Source of the DNA: Pithys albifrons albifrons
Taxonomy: Eukaryota; Chordata; Aves; Passeriformes; Thamnophilidae
Reading direction: 5' to 3'
Assembly: GCF_047495875.1 (NCBI RefSeq)
Contig: NC_092461.1
Coordinates: 46,145,601-46,209,600, forward strand
DNA length: 64,000 bases
Numbering within the stretch: position 1 is the first letter of the stretch; every line of letters begins with the position of its first letter. A model generated the notes under the pieces. That model did no database searches, was not told the origin of the DNA, and saw only the letters and a list, made by a program, of their open reading frames with translations. Shown piece after piece: positions 46,301 through 61,300 of this stretch. The position numbers and the translations under genes were made by a program.

Positions 46301-49300
46301 TAAATCATGAATTATCCCTTCAATTTAGGTGTTTAAAAAGATGTCATCTGTGAAGGCAAAAAGGATTTGTAATACCTTGCCACTTGCTAAAAATCACACA
46401 TAATTGGAAAAAGAAAAGTGATCAGCCTAAGTGGTTTTTCTGTGTTGATGGATGAGTATTCAGGTGGGGGTTTTTTATACCAGGTTAAGGAATTTGTTAC
46501 CCTAATTTGGCTGGAAGTACTGTAGAATAGCTTTCACATTCTCCTATTAAAACTATTGGACTTCTTTCATTCAATAAGCCAGAATTAATTGATAATTGAC
46601 TCTAAAGATCCAATGGGTAGAGTAGTGACAGGATTACTGAGTTGGGGTTTTTTGCTTGGGCATGTTTTTGCATCTGACTCAACTTTGTTGGTTGCTTAAT
46701 GTTTGTAGTCTCCAAACATAGCTGGAAAATATTAAAAGTTTACTCTAGCAGTTAAATTGGCCTTGGTTTCTTGACCATAAATTCTTCATGCAAAGACAAC
46801 TTTATTTCTTTCTATGTTCAAATAATCAAATTGAGAAATTGTGGCAGGAACTCTTTTCACACTTAATTGAAACCCTTAATGTTGTCTATACTTTCATCTT
46901 TTTTTGATTTCCAAGAAGAATTAGCCATGGACTACTGTTTCTATAACTTTCAGTTAACTTCAATTTAGAATAGTAGCACCAGACACAATGTGGGAATTCT
47001 GTTTGAAACAAGTGAGAATAAGGAAGCAGATGAAGCCAAGAACAACAAAATCTTTTAGTGTTCTGTTTCAGGGATTTAAATACTTGCCTTTTTGTTATTT
47101 GTAGTGCTGGGTATGAACATTTCTTCACAGTTTGAGAGATATGTCAAATGCCTAGGTATTTTGATTTTTCATAAAAACAAAGTTTTGTATTTGTTATTGC
47201 TATTTTGTGGGGATTTCTTATGACTTACAGCTTTTATTTTTTTCCTTTCTTTTTTTGGTATATTTTGGTTTTTATCATTCTTAGTCTTTTTCTTGGAAAC
47301 TCCATTTATATTTCAAGTCTTTTATGAAATATCATGTTTGTACACTAAATATCATGGTTTAACCCCAGCTGACAACTAAGTACCATGAAGCTGCTTGCTC
47401 ATTCCCCCTCTTCCATGCCCAGTAGGATGGGAAGGTAAAACCCATGTGTTCAGATAAAAATAATTTAACAATTAACATAAAGTAAAATTTAATAATAACA
47501 ATAACAAATAAGAATGAAAAGTATGATAACAAAAAGAGATAAATAAAATCCAAGCTAAAACAAGTGATGAACAATACAGTTGCTCACCACTTGCTGATGG
47601 ATGCCCATCCCTGAACAGCAGTTGGTCCCTCCCAGACATTTCCCCCAGGTTTATATACCGAGCATTATGCCATATGGTGTGGACCCTCTGACCAGTTTGG
47701 GTCAGCTGTCCTGGCCATGCTCTCTCTCAGCGTCTTAGGTACCTCCTCACAGGGAGAGCATGGGAAACTGAAAAGTCTTTGGGGAAAGCATTGTAACCGA
47801 GGGAGACGGGTTTGCGACCTGCTGAGACAACTTCACAGAAGTTAGCAGTAACAGGCAACTTCATTCATCCGCTCACAAAACTCTTATACACTTCAAAAGC
47901 TGAATTCCTCCGCAGCTCTGCCACCTTGGCACTGATAATTGGTTAACAATGCTGTTTGCATGACAATGCCTGCTCTAATTGGCCGATTACACACATCTGT
48001 TGAGAGGGTGGCAGGAGCTGCTGACCTCATTAACTAGTCCTTGAAGCTACAACACGCTAAGTACAGAAACAAGTTCAATACACAACTCACACTTTAGATC
48101 TAAGAGCATATGAAATCCCAACAAAGCATTGCTTAACAACAACCAAAACATGAATGTGTTATCAACATTATTCTCATGCTAGATCCAGAACAAAGCATTA
48201 GGATGAAAATTAACTCTATCCCAGTCACAACTAGGACATTATGACAAAGTTTTTGTGTCTTAGGAACAATACAATTTCTTAATGCAACTTAAAAAATTTA
48301 AATCTTACAGGCATGCCAAAGAAACTAAGTAAAATGTCACTCCTTAACTATGAAGGTAAGACATGCATATTTAAATGCGGGCTGGCATGGGGGAGTCAGG
48401 AACAGTACAGGGTTTTTTTTAAGCTTTCATTTTACATTTTGCCTCTTGTACCTGCACCCTGGCTCCTCATTGTGAGCAACTGAAGTACAGCCTGGCTTTT
48501 GTCTGCCTGACTTTGCCTGTGGAGGAACCATTTGCTCAGAATTTCTACACAAACTTGAAACCTGGGCTTCTTTAAAGGGTCAAAATCAGGGTTAGTGCCA
48601 TAGGCAGGTGAGGCAAACTGCTTAAAGCTGACAGTCAAGGCACCCAGATGAAATCTGGAATAGATAAATAGAATGACAGAGGCCGGAAGGAAGCAGAGTA
48701 CACTGTCAAGAATTATACAAGTGTGCAAAGCTGGAATTAAAGGCCAATGGAAAAGGTAAGAGAGAGATTGGAGTGACAAATAGTTAAACAAGGGAAGAAT
48801 CCTGGCAGAGCATTGAAGAGAGATGAAGAACCGAGTCTGACAAGAAGTTTTACCTAGTTTTTTCTTCAAGAAACCGTGTTGCTATCATTTAAACCTAATT
48901 GCAGTGATTAAACCTGACTTCTGTTTAAATTGCTGTCGTTGTTTTAGCCAGTTCTTGCTAGTATAATACATGACTACATAACATCACCATCCCCTCATGC
49001 TTCTGAAGTAGGGAATTACTATTAACCCCAGGTAATAAGCTGGTAAACAAAGAAACAGTAAGTTAAAAAGCAAATCTGACACAGAAGGGTTTTAAGGGCA
49101 GGTTTTGTTTCAGCTTCAAGGAAGTCTGTCCTTTTCCTCATCAGAATGAGATTAGAAACTGTTCTAATAAATGAGTATGGTTAAATTATTGTACAGAAAG
49201 GTTGTGAATAAGAGCATTTCCTTTCTTGCCTATTGAAAGGCTTTGTAATGAAGATTATTTTTCATTTTTTCAGTTTTTTTGAGTTCTGAAATTCCTGCTT

Positions 49301-52300
49301 AGTGCTGATAAATCTGATATGAACTTTGAAGATTAAGTAGTTGGTAATTCTTTTTCTAATTGCATCCAAAATGACTTGAAGCTTACTGTTAAGATTCACT
49401 TGAAGGCTGACAAATGTGGTCTTCTGTATTGTTATATAGTATAGCCCTGTAAATCACTGGTAAAAAAAATGTTGCTTCTTCTTTCCATGATAAGATACAT
49501 GGGACTGCGACTTTCTTTTCCTGGGCTCAGTAGTCATCATTGCTAGTTACAATGGAACTATTTCATTGTAGAAAAAACTCTTTTCAGTGAAATGTGAAAA
49601 TTAAATAAAATACGAGAAAGACAAAATTCTTTATATGTAGTGTTTGTGTAATATTTGTTTGGGTTGTGAGTTTGCTCTGTTTCTTTCCTTTTTTTTCATT
49701 TTAATTCTTTCATTCTCACCTGCTGAATGTGTTAAAATCAGTAGAATAGTTCAAGGGGTATAGTGATACAACTGAATCTACAAACTGACCCTGAATGCTT
49801 CCAATAATGAAAAATCAAATTTGCATATTTTCCATTGCAGGTTTCATAACCTTTATGTAGCACACTGTGATCTCTAATATGAATTCAAGTAAGCCCAAAA
49901 GGCAAGCAGGCTATATCTGTTTGTCATTTGGTCTTCTTTTTCTGTTGCTTATTAAAATGGTACTTACCCAAATCCAGTTTCTCTTGCTTACCTTTGAACA
50001 TGTGTTAAATGCACATCTGATTTGACTAAAATCCGGAAAATACAAAGGATTTGAAATGGAATCTCAACAAATGAGACCGTAGCACACTTTGCATTCATAA
50101 ATGTGCTCTTTTTGTATTGCATGCACGTGCCCCCAGTACAAAGTACTATTTTTGACTACCTTATTTCACAGAGCAGAGTGAGTTTTGTTTGCTAGAAGTA
50201 GACATATATACAGATTATTTCCCCCTCCCTCCTCCAGCTACTGATTGTTTGACTGAAAATAGAGGGACACAGAAGTTGCTTAGCCCATTTGTGGCTGAAT
50301 TTTGTTATGAGAGACTATTTTCGTTTGGTATGTTTTCACTGCTTTTTCTTAGTGTCATGCCTTAGTACAATAAAGATGGGCCTAAGAAACATTGTGGCAT
50401 TACATGTTTCCTCCCACCGAGGTTTTCAATACAAAAATATGCTTCTGTTTGTGCTTCCTTTTACATACTTGTAAATATCTTCAAAACTGTCCTTGTAATG
50501 TTTTTCAGATTCTGTTTTTCTATTTTCACAAATATATATCTACTTAAATATGTTTTCACTTTAGTGACACTAATGCTGATTTTTAGTGACAAGGGAGGAA
50601 TTTCCCTCTTGTTAAACAGAGGTTTCTGATTTGTAGAGCTTCAAAAATAGTTGTAGATTAACTGACTGGAAATGAGCCTAGTGAAACAAAACAGAAAATA
50701 ATTTAGTTAGCTCTATGATCATTAGTTATGTTCTCTATGTGATCTCTTTGTTGTTGGATTAAGAAGATAGCTTGGGTTTAAAAAGGGAAATGTTGATCCT
50801 TAAAGGCCCATCAGGCACTTTTTCTTTGTTTTCCAGAGATTATTTGTTCAAATACAAGTGGTACACTAGCTTGTGAAATACCTACAAAACCTATTGTATC
50901 TAGTTTTGTTTAGTTTATTATTCATATATATATAAAACTGCCTTCAAGATGAGGAGAAAGGACCAGAACTTCATGAGAAATGTTCCTTTAAGATACAGAA
51001 AAGACATAACAAGAATTCCTTTTCTTTTTTGTTATTACTGGGAGACCTATTTGAAGACCTCAAATCAGATTCTGAAGTCTGTGAATCAGTAAAAGGAATG
51101 AGGTGCTAAATATGGTGAGGTTTGTTTTAGAATTATGGAACAACCCGGGTTGGAAGGAATCTCAAAAGATTATAGTGTCCAGGATTCCATGGCAAAAGGA
51201 GCCTAGATGAGATTATCTAGTACCCTGTCTGGTTGCATCTTGAAAACCTCCAGTGATGGACATTCTGCCATATTCTTGAGAAGGTTGTTCCAGTCACTCA
51301 TTGTTCTCATGGTAAAAGAATTCTCTTAGTTTTAGATGAAATCTCTCCTGGTGCAACTTTCAGCTGTTATCTTCTCTATGTGACTTCTTGTGAAGTGAGG
51401 CCTCTGGCCTCTTTGTAGCTGCCCTTTAAGTACTGGAATACTGTGATGAGGTCTCCCCTGAATCTTCTCCAGGGAGACAAGGCCCAACTCCTTTAGTTTT
51501 CCAGCCCTTTGATGGTGTTCATGATTGTCCTTTGCACACTTTCTAATCTGTCCATGTCTTCTTTCAGTTGTGGGGGACCGTAACTGGACACACTGGTCTA
51601 GGTGTGGCCTGACTGGTGCTGGGTAGAGTGGGATGATCACATCTCTTATGTCTGCTAATGCTTCTGCAGATGCAGCCCAGGATCTGATTTGCCTTTATTG
51701 CTGCAGCATCACACTGCTGACTCACAGTCAGCTTGCTGTCCACTGGGGCCCGCAGGTCCTTTTCAGCAAGACTGCTCACACCACCCCCTCCAGATCCTGA
51801 CCTGGACTGGCTGCTTTCATTTTTCCATTCCAGGTGCAGGACCTTGCTCTTGTCTTTGCTTATCTTTACAGCATTCTTGCTGTCTCACTTTTCCACGCTG
51901 TCTGGCTCTCTGTGCCAGATGGTTCTCTCTTACAATGTGTCTATGCCACTACCTAGTTTAGTGTCATCACCAAATGTGGTGAGGGTGTTTTCAATTCCAT
52001 CATCCAGGTAATTTACGAAGGTGTTCAGCAGTGTGGGGCTTGGTATGAATCCCGGAGAGACCCCACTTGTGACAGACTGACAGCCTATTTTATTTAACAG
52101 CAGATTAGTTCAGTTGAAAAATTTCAAGCAATTAAGTTATAGATGTAGTTGAAAGATTATAGAGATGTGACTGTGATGTATCTGAATGTTTGCCTCATAT
52201 TTTTCTGTGAGAATATTTTGTTTGTGCTCTGAATACTGCAGCCGGATCAACATCATAAGTAGCTGATCAAGCTGCATTGCTGATAGAGCATGTCCTGACT

Positions 52301-55300
52301 GTTTTTTTAAATTGTGATGCCAAGTTCTTTTCAAATCATGAGGATTTTGTTGGGTTTTTTCCTTAACAAGCCTCTTGGGTATTCAGAGATTACTTCAACA
52401 CAAAAAATATAGATAAATCTTAGTCCTAAGCAGGCAGTGGCATTGTTGGCATTCCCTGAACCAAATAATGAGGAGAGTTACAAAGCCTTGCTCAGCAAAG
52501 AAAAAGCTGTATGTGAGAGTTTAATCCCTAAAAGATACCCTGGAAGACATGCCACTGTACTTAATGAAAACAGTTGTAAATTAAATTTTCAGCATGAAAG
52601 CCATTTTTTTCTGTTAGGATTAGCAGGAAATTAAGAACATGACACAGAACTGAAGCAGAATTTCTGAGAACAATTACTGGAAATAAAGATGAAATTGGTT
52701 ATCTAACATTAATTTTGCACTATTATTGAATCAGGCTGTTTTGTGTAAAGATAATAAAATAGGAGTACTGGATCTTTTCGATAAAATGTAGTAGTAGGTA
52801 TAATTTTTTTAAAATCTGCGTATCTTTTGTTTGTTGAAGAATTACAACATCTCTGCAATTTGTTCACTATAATGTCTCTGTTATTCATGCTCAAAAACTA
52901 TCTGTAATTTGCCTTAAGAAAGATTGCAAGGTGCCATTGCAACAGGGAACTAAATAGAGTTATCCTGTGAGTAGTAGAATCATAGAATTGTTTAGGTTCA
53001 AAAAGACCTTTAGTATCACTGAGTCTAACCTATCACCCAGCACTGTCAACTCCACCACTAAAGCATGTCCCTAAGTGCCACGTCCACACATCTTTTAAAT
53101 ACTTCCAGGGATGGTGACTCCACCAGCTTCCCTGGGCAGGAATGCTTGACAACCGTTTTGGTGAGGAAAGTTTTCCTAACACTCAGTTTAAACCTCCCCT
53201 GGCACAACTTGAGGCCATTTGCTCCTATTCTGTTGCTTATTACTTGGGAGAAAAGACTGACCCACATCTTGCTACAACCTCCTTTCAGCTAGTTGTGGAG
53301 AGCAGTAATGTCCCCCCTGAGCTGCCTTTTTTCCAGGCTAAACATCCCCCAGCTCCCTCAGCTGCTTCTCATCAGACTTGTGCTCCAGACCAGCTCTGTT
53401 ACCCTTCTTTCTCTGAACACCGGGTTTGAGATGCAGCCTCACCAGTGGTGAGTACAGGGGGACCATCATTGCACTGGTCCTGCTGGACACACTATTTCTG
53501 ATACAAGTCAGGATGCCATTGGTCTTCTTCACCACCTGGGCACACTGCTGGCTCATGTTCAGCTGGCTGTAGACAAGCACCCCTGAGTACTTTTCCACTG
53601 GGTTACTTTCCATCCGCTCTTCTGCAAGTTAATTTAAGTCTCTGCATTTTTACTGGGACTAGAATTATTTGATGTAAGTGATTAATTATATGGGAATACT
53701 CAGGGAAAAGAAATTAAAGGCCTTGATTTAATGCAAAATATAATTAATGCTGTAAAATAGAAGTTAAAAAAAAGGGTGCTGAAATATCAATTAGAGAACT
53801 CTCAAAGAAAACCAGCTTATTGAAATTCCACCACCTTTTCCACATACGTGGGTATTAAGTTTGCTAGCCACTTTTTTTCTAAATATGCTCAGTGGCAGAA
53901 AGAAGCTGAAAAATTGCTACTGAGATTTGTTATTCTCAATTTGTCTGTAATATTAACTGGAACTAATAAATACTTCACAGATTCTTAGTTCATGACTGTT
54001 TGTTTATAGGACACCGCTCTACAAAAGCCAAGAGAAGTTTTCAGGCTGCCGGCAGACTTGACTGCATATGACAATCGCCTTTGTGCCTCGATACACTTCT
54101 CATCTCCCACACTGGTGACCCTTTCTGATGGGACAGGAAGACTATATTTGATTAAATCAGGGCAGCGTGGAAACAGTGCATCTGAAAAGTGGGAAGTAAG
54201 TCCTGCACTAACATATTTAAGAGTTGTACATCTACCAAATAATTCTTTTTGTTGCATTTCTTAAGCGAATTGCATGTATGCAATGTGGAAGAAGTAAGCT
54301 TTAAATCATTACTCTGTATCACTGATACAGAAATGTGACTAAATGGTTTCTTTATAAACAAAATACCTGAAATTCAAGTTTTTGAAAGGGAACAACCTTT
54401 TGACTGAAGAAGTATCAGTCTAAGTAAAAGTGTGTGTTTCTGAAAGGTGGCTAAGTGGTTATCTGGCTAAACTTTTTCTGAAAAACATTTCCCCTTTGCT
54501 TTTTCTGTTCGTATGTCTGTCCAGGGTTTTCCCCTGCTTTTCATCTCTTACTGTTAACTATTTCAGTTGGCCTGTGGAATAATATATGTATTTTTTTTAA
54601 GTTTGAAATTATTGTCTACCAAGCTAAAAAACTACTTTCACTTTTAAGTTAGGAGGTTTCTGGTCTGTGTGATTTTTTTTTCTGTGCATGTAATTGTGCT
54701 TGAAATACTCACCATTTAATTTCCCCCTTTTCTGAAATATATCCACAGAGACTAGAATGAAACTTAAACAAAAGTGCTGATTAAAAGCTTTAATAAGGAA
54801 CCCTGAGGGTTACTTGCAGAGCATGTATCGTGTTTAAGCAATATTATTTCGACCTTTCTGGTAGAGAAATTCTTTGTAATGTGCACTTAGCTCTGGAAAA
54901 GTATTGGTACTTAAAATATTTACTTAAAATTGTTGGTGTAAGTCAAGTATGTTTTTATGTTTCTCATTAATAAATTCTTAATTTTTTTAAGGAGTCGTGA
55001 TAAGGAGCGTTTTTTTGTATCCATATCAAAGTGATCTTACTGCATTAATGATGGTATTAGTTATCTCACTTGGGCACAACAAATATAATTAATGCATTTC
55101 TACCTGAGACTGTGAATCTCATGTTCTGTGGTTAATTCCTCTTTCTTCTTAAAAGACCAATCTGGTATAAAGTGCCTGCATTTTGCATCTGTTTTCTTCA
55201 TTAGAGGGAAATTTCTTAAGTAATTAAGGATGTTATAGTGTTGGCAGAAACTTAGGTATATGTACTGAAGTCGAAGATTTCAGGATGGTGGATTAGCTGC

Positions 55301-58300
55301 TCTCCCTACACTTTTTGAGAGTTCAGTAAATGAAGTTGGTCATCCTGTTCTTTGGATGCCTTGTAATAAACACCAACTGTTTTTTATCCCCTTCTGTATG
55401 AGAATGTTGATAACATAAATAGTTACATTGGCGTTGTCAGTGTAACAAAAACACAAGACTTATATGTTGAAGTTCTGTCACCATTTAAATTGACTTCTTG
55501 AGTATGTAGAGTGCCCAGTGGTTTTTCTGAATGGGTCCTTTTTTGACAAAAGTTGAAATACATAGTTTCTAAAATTAAAACTTCCTGTTATAATACCTAA
55601 CGCTAAATGTCTCATGCTACAAGATGTAGTGTCCTTTTATATTTAATTATTTCATGTTCACAGTGGTGCTTTTAATATGACAGTTATATTTCTCTACCCT
55701 GCCTACCTAGTCACATCCAGATATTAGATGGAATATATAAATGTATATATATATATAAATAAAAATCAGAAGAATTCTAACCCTAGCTTCTTATAAATGT
55801 GAATATTATACTCCCTAATTTCATTACAGATTTTTCTTTTTTAGCTCCCCTTCATAATACTTCATAAAGAAGACAGAGTCTCTATGCAAAAGATAGTAAC
55901 CAAATAAAGAGCCTCCTCTTCCTCTTATGTTTGATGATTAAATACTGGCAGCGATGCTCTGGACCTTTTTATCTTCTTATGTGCACGTGTCAAGGTCTAC
56001 AAATATTTTCAGAATGTTAGAGTGTCTAGAGAAGCAGTGAGGGCCTTGGGGAAATGCCTCCATTTTCACCTTGAGTGTGAGACTCTTTCCCCAGTTGATG
56101 GACAGTGTTTATGGATCTTGTTGTGCTCGTCAGTTGTACTTCTACATATTGTGGTACTAAACAGCCATAGTGCAGATGGGTTTGGGGATCTTCATGCTTT
56201 GTTTAATGGACCCTTATAAGATTGTATAATATAAACAATAATAATAAAAAATATTTGAAAATAGTAGTTTGATAGTCATGGAAGGAGGAACCAAAAATGT
56301 ATGACATTCATGGATTCATATTGGCAGAGAGGTTTGTGGGAGGCAAACTGCTACTGATTCAACGTTCACTGAAACCTTTCACTGCTTTCTGTAAAAGATC
56401 AAGACTTCCAGTTTAACTGTGTGACTTTTTACTACATTTTTGTCTTCTAGATTGTGTTTAATGAAGAACTAGGGAGTCCATTTATTATAGCACACAGTGT
56501 TTCATTTGTAAAATCTGATACACATTCACTAGCTGTGCTGCTGCTTAGAGTAGAAAAAGATGACTTAGACACAAAAGGAAGTGGATTTCATGTTACCTTG
56601 GAGTGGGTTACAATTGCAGAGATAAGCAAAGAGGGTAAGTGGTTTACATTTATATTACTGCTGAGTAATATTTATAAAAAGTAAAAGTCATGCTTTTATT
56701 CTTTGTCTTAGAAGTTGCTTTTCCACAAGTTCTGATATTTCTTTTCCCAAAACTTCAGCTTAGCTTTTACATAGGTAATTTTTTCTTACATTTTGAGATC
56801 AAGTTTTTGTTTGCAGACATAAATTCTGACAGACAGTTGTAAAACAGGAAGAAATAAAGTTTTATACATGTGTGGTGAAGATAATTAGAAAGCAAAATAC
56901 AACTTTGATGTTATGAAATGCGTTTTCTGTACAAAAGTATTTCTAATTAATGTCTATTGTACTTTTCAAAATGTTGTACAGCTGGATATGGGTCTTTGAA
57001 TATGGGGTATTCTTACTGTATTTTTAGCTTCCAATTAATGATATAGTGGGATTCGAACCAGTATGAGATAAATATAAGACCTGTAACATTAAAAATAAAT
57101 ACTGCATATTCTGGATTTTTCTACAGTAAGAGTATGAAGTTATTCGGTTAATTTTAGAGCTACACATTAAAAACATATTATTTAGTATATTAATACCTAC
57201 TAGTTAATATATTATCCTAATAAAGTTTGGCAAATAGTACTTTATATGTTCAATATGACCATATATGTCCCTTAAATATCACAATTTACATAAAGGATCC
57301 AAGACCCAATGCTTCACTGTCTGATTTAAAGATGCATGGATTGAGTTAAGATACCTTCTTCGGAAGCCTGTGATACAGTCTTGCTCATTATCTTCCAAGA
57401 AGTATAATTTTGATACCCTTAGAAACAAGATCTTTAACGATTTGAACTAAAACAGTTGATTGCATCCTGTGGTGTTAATAGCCAACTGTTACTCAATCTA
57501 CATATAATATAGGGATAGGATAGAGTTGGTACTTGGTAGTGACCTACAACAATCATCTGGTCCAACTGCCTGACCAATTCACAGCTGACCAGAAGTTAAA
57601 GCATATTGTTAAGGGCATTGTCCAAATGCCTCTTAAACACTGACAGACTTGGAGCTTTGACCACCTCTCTAGGAAGCCTGTTGCAGTGTTTAAACACACT
57701 CTCAGTAAAGAAATGCTTGCTAATGTCCAGTCTGAACCTCATCTGATGCAGCTTTGAGCCATTTCCACACATCCTGTCACCAGCTGTGTTGCCCTCAGTG
57801 GCTTTATCCATGTTTTCTGCTATTGAAACCTTGGATGATGGAAATATTTCTCAGAGAGCCAGAATGCCAAATGAGGGTGCCTTATACTTTTGTGACCAGC
57901 TCAACAAGAGAAAGAAACCTCTGAACATTGTTGGTTATAACTTAGAAGAAAAACTAAATCAGTAACTGCCCATCTAGAACTGGAGACTGTTGGTTAGTGA
58001 CAGCAGTAACACAAATTTTTATTATATTTTTAATACTGTGCATTAATCCAATATTTAATGAACTCATTGGAAAATAGAAGAGAAATTTCTTTTTAAAATC
58101 CGCTAATGTGATTTAAGTGGTAGGTTTGCTGGTTACTGATCTTAAATGCAATGTGTTTCTCAATAATTTCTTTTCTAGAAAATATTACCACCTCTTTTTT
58201 CATTTTACAGGTGATCAGAGATATGAAATCATTAAAAGGAGAGTCTTACAAGGAAAATCAGTCCCCCATTACGCAGCAATAGAGACGAGTGGGGATGGTC

Positions 58301-61300
58301 TAATGATTGTTTCCCACAAACCATTCAAATTTATGGATAGTGACAAATTAGAAGAAAATGATGATGCAAAAGTACTAAATGAAAAGAAAGGTAAGACTTA
58401 TCTGACAGGTTATGATAGGCTTCTCTCTTCTTTGGCTTAGAAAGTATCTTGTCAGTTTAGCATTTGTTTGGAAACTCAAGCTATAAGTTTGTTTTTATAT
58501 CAATCTTCTGGACAAATTGGCTTTTTGTTTGTTTGTTTGTCTTTTGCATAAACTTGTTCAAGGTGGGGTTTTGCACAGGAAACACAGAATTTTTTTTGTC
58601 TTAAGGAAGGATATTTTGCAAACAGACCTATACTAAGTATTTGATAGTAGTTGGATTGGGAACACCTAAATTTATGCATCTGACTGAAGTACTCAAATTA
58701 AGAAGCCAGTCTTCCCAGATGGGAGCAGGGCATTGATCCCCACAAATTGTTATTCATAAGAAAGCTTTTTGATATGTATTTTAATCCTGCGTAAAATTCA
58801 AATAATAATTTAAAAAAAACCTTTTTAAAGAATGAGAAACCTGTAAAGGATTATGTTTTCTCCAGTGGGAAAGCAATTCAGAAAAAACTAATGATTTCAA
58901 CAAAAGGCATCCGTATTTTTTTCTTTGCAATCAAAATAAAACTAAATATCTAAAAACCTATTAGTAAGTTTTTTATTGTCAAGTATCACTTATGTTGTAT
59001 ATTTTTGTAGTTCTGTTGTATTATTACAGTTTTTATTTTTACTTCTGAATATGAGGCATTGGTAAATGAACAAATCCTAAGACCACAATGCAAAAAGATC
59101 AAATTTCTGGAATGTGTTAATGTTATGAACTGTGATAACCATAACGTTGTACATGTAACTGTATTAAGAATGGCCTGTACCTATAAATCTTGAGGCAAAG
59201 GAGTTCTTCAGTGCATTGAGCACCATAATACAATGTCTATGCAGTTGTCACCTGAATTAGGTAGTTCAATGCTTTAGGGATTTTAAGAGCTTGAGTTGTG
59301 GGCTAAATGTGATTAAAAGCACAGAAAAGAGCAGTATATGGCTCTTAATATAGTTCATTTCATGCATGTTTGGGCACATACAGTGTTGCCCAGAAATCTG
59401 TAATGTGTGAAATACTCTTTTCAGCAATACTTTTAGAAAAGTTCTAATGGCACAAAAATCTAATGATAAAGAAAGTACTGAAACTTGAAATCCTACTTTA
59501 GAGGGAAGTCTAATACCTCTGTAAGAGAGAATTTGTGTTTCGCTAAACCTAAGGGAGGCTCTACTTTCAGTTACGTGGCCATATAAAATTGCACACCTAA
59601 AATACTTTTAATATCGGATACAATCTGTGTCAGTGTTTAGGATTTTGAAGGCTGTCTTGTCTCAGATATTAATAGTTTCTGGGAAGTAAAATTGTAGCAC
59701 CTGTGATTGATCCATTGCAAACAGGAAACTCGTAGCAATGGGCAACAGTGCAAAAGTGTCACAGTTGCTGGTATGAAGCTTAGATCCATGAAACCTTGTG
59801 TTGTGGCAACTTGAGAGCTTCCAAATGGAGCCCATACTTTACTTTTTCTCAAAATAGAAAGGTAACTTATACAAGATTACTCTTTAGAAAATATATTCAT
59901 CTGTATTTGTATTTTCTATGACCAACTGTGCACTATCCAAGTCATATTGTCATTGCTTTCATTTTGTATAGACACTTCTCCTGAAAGACTACTTCTAGCA
60001 GTTTAATAGTCAAGATAGACATCAGACAGGTTCTAGACCAAGGGGAAAAAGCCAATTACTGCCTCTGGGCAGGCAGTTTTATTTCATCTGTGTTAGCTAA
60101 GGCAGGTTAAAACTACTTGGTCTTCTAAAATAATTTCTTTTGAATAGTCAGCATAGCCTCTGGCAAAATATGTAAGAAAAGTGTTCACATCTCTGGATGG
60201 CACATACTTCTGAGCATTCAGTAGCTTGTCAGTAACACTGCACCCGATGAATGTTCAACCAAATTATTAATCATTAATGTTTCAGTGTATTTAAGTAAAT
60301 TTTGGTTACCAATTTTGTAATGCTACAGTAAACTTGAGAGTAATAGTTATGCCTATTGTATAGCTATCAGTGTGAATTGCTTTCCAAATGAGGGGCAAAA
60401 ATGAATTTGACTGCTAAAAAAGTGTTTCTCCATTTTATGATCAGAATATATTTTGTGTAAATTGTTCAGAGTAAAAGTTAATTTCCACTCTTTTACAAAC
60501 ACTGTTTCTTTTTCAAAATTCCTTATGTCACAGTACTGTATGCTGTGGAATCCAGTAATTCTTGTAATCTAGTTTATATTTTCCTACATGTTTCCAATTG
60601 TAGACCCTCTCTATTACTGGCAGCAAACTGAAGACGATGTGACAATAACAGTTCACTTGCCTCAAGAAATCACTAAAGATGACATCAAAGTATGTTTTTC
60701 CCCTGATGACATATCTGTTACACTGAGAGCCCAACCTCCTCTGATGGAAGGAAAGCTCTATTCTTCTGTGGACCATGAAAGCTGCACATGGATAATTAAA
60801 GAGAACAAAAGGTATTGTACATGATTTTAGTTTTCCTATGGATAAGAGCTGGTTTCAAAGTGTATACCATATCTGACTTTTGTCCTCTCTGGGGGAATGT
60901 GCTCTTCTAATGCTAAACCCAATGTCCCTTCTTGGACGAGTCTGTTTCCTCTGCTAAAAATAGTTCATTGGCTTTGGCAATTCTGTGTCATAATACTGTT
61001 TCTTTACCTAATTGTGAAAGTAATCTGCTCCTTTTGTAGTTACTTGCCAGGAAAAAAACCCACCGAGGTATCAAAATGTTAAATGTAGATTTGTAAGCAG
61101 AGTCAACTTAATCCGTTCAACATTTTTTTCCTAATCATTTTTATATTATGTACATTATAGAAGATGAATCTGTATGAACTTAATGCGCTTTAGACATCAG
61201 ATAGAACTGTTCATGCTTTTATTTGAAAAGTAAATTTTAGTTTTCATTTTCTTTCTGAAATAAAAATACGAAAGAATGGATTGGGCAAAAAAAGAATTCA

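Larger units (their letters stand above)
43352..54009 (+). other. NUDCD1 intron 2
   Basis: 10.7 kb, the most repeat-laden part of the window: an unclassified block with a purine-rich core (43,570-44,341), an antisense ERVL LTR piece (45,300-45,785), a nested LTR pair (47,350-48,238) and two antisense CR1 copies (51,130-52,090 and 52,976-53,630). I see no additional exon. Confidence 0.8.
54196..60603 (+). other. NUDCD1 introns 3, 4 and 5
   Basis: Introns at 54196-56450, 56635-58210 and 58391-60603, all AT-rich. They hold a TA repeat at about 55,734-55,765, an antisense CR1 at 57,505-57,810 and a short GTTT repeat at about 58,528-58,545. Nothing else is recognised. Confidence 0.8.

Noticed and set aside
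24965..48238. Full-length endogenous retrovirus bounded by the LTRs
   Set aside because: The LTRs belong to different families or face opposite ways, and no viral coding sequence lies between them; they are separate solo LTRs.
51332..51779. Minus-strand frames that look protein-like
   Set aside because: They are broken remnants of CR1 ORF2, not host genes; annotated as part of the CR1 fragment.
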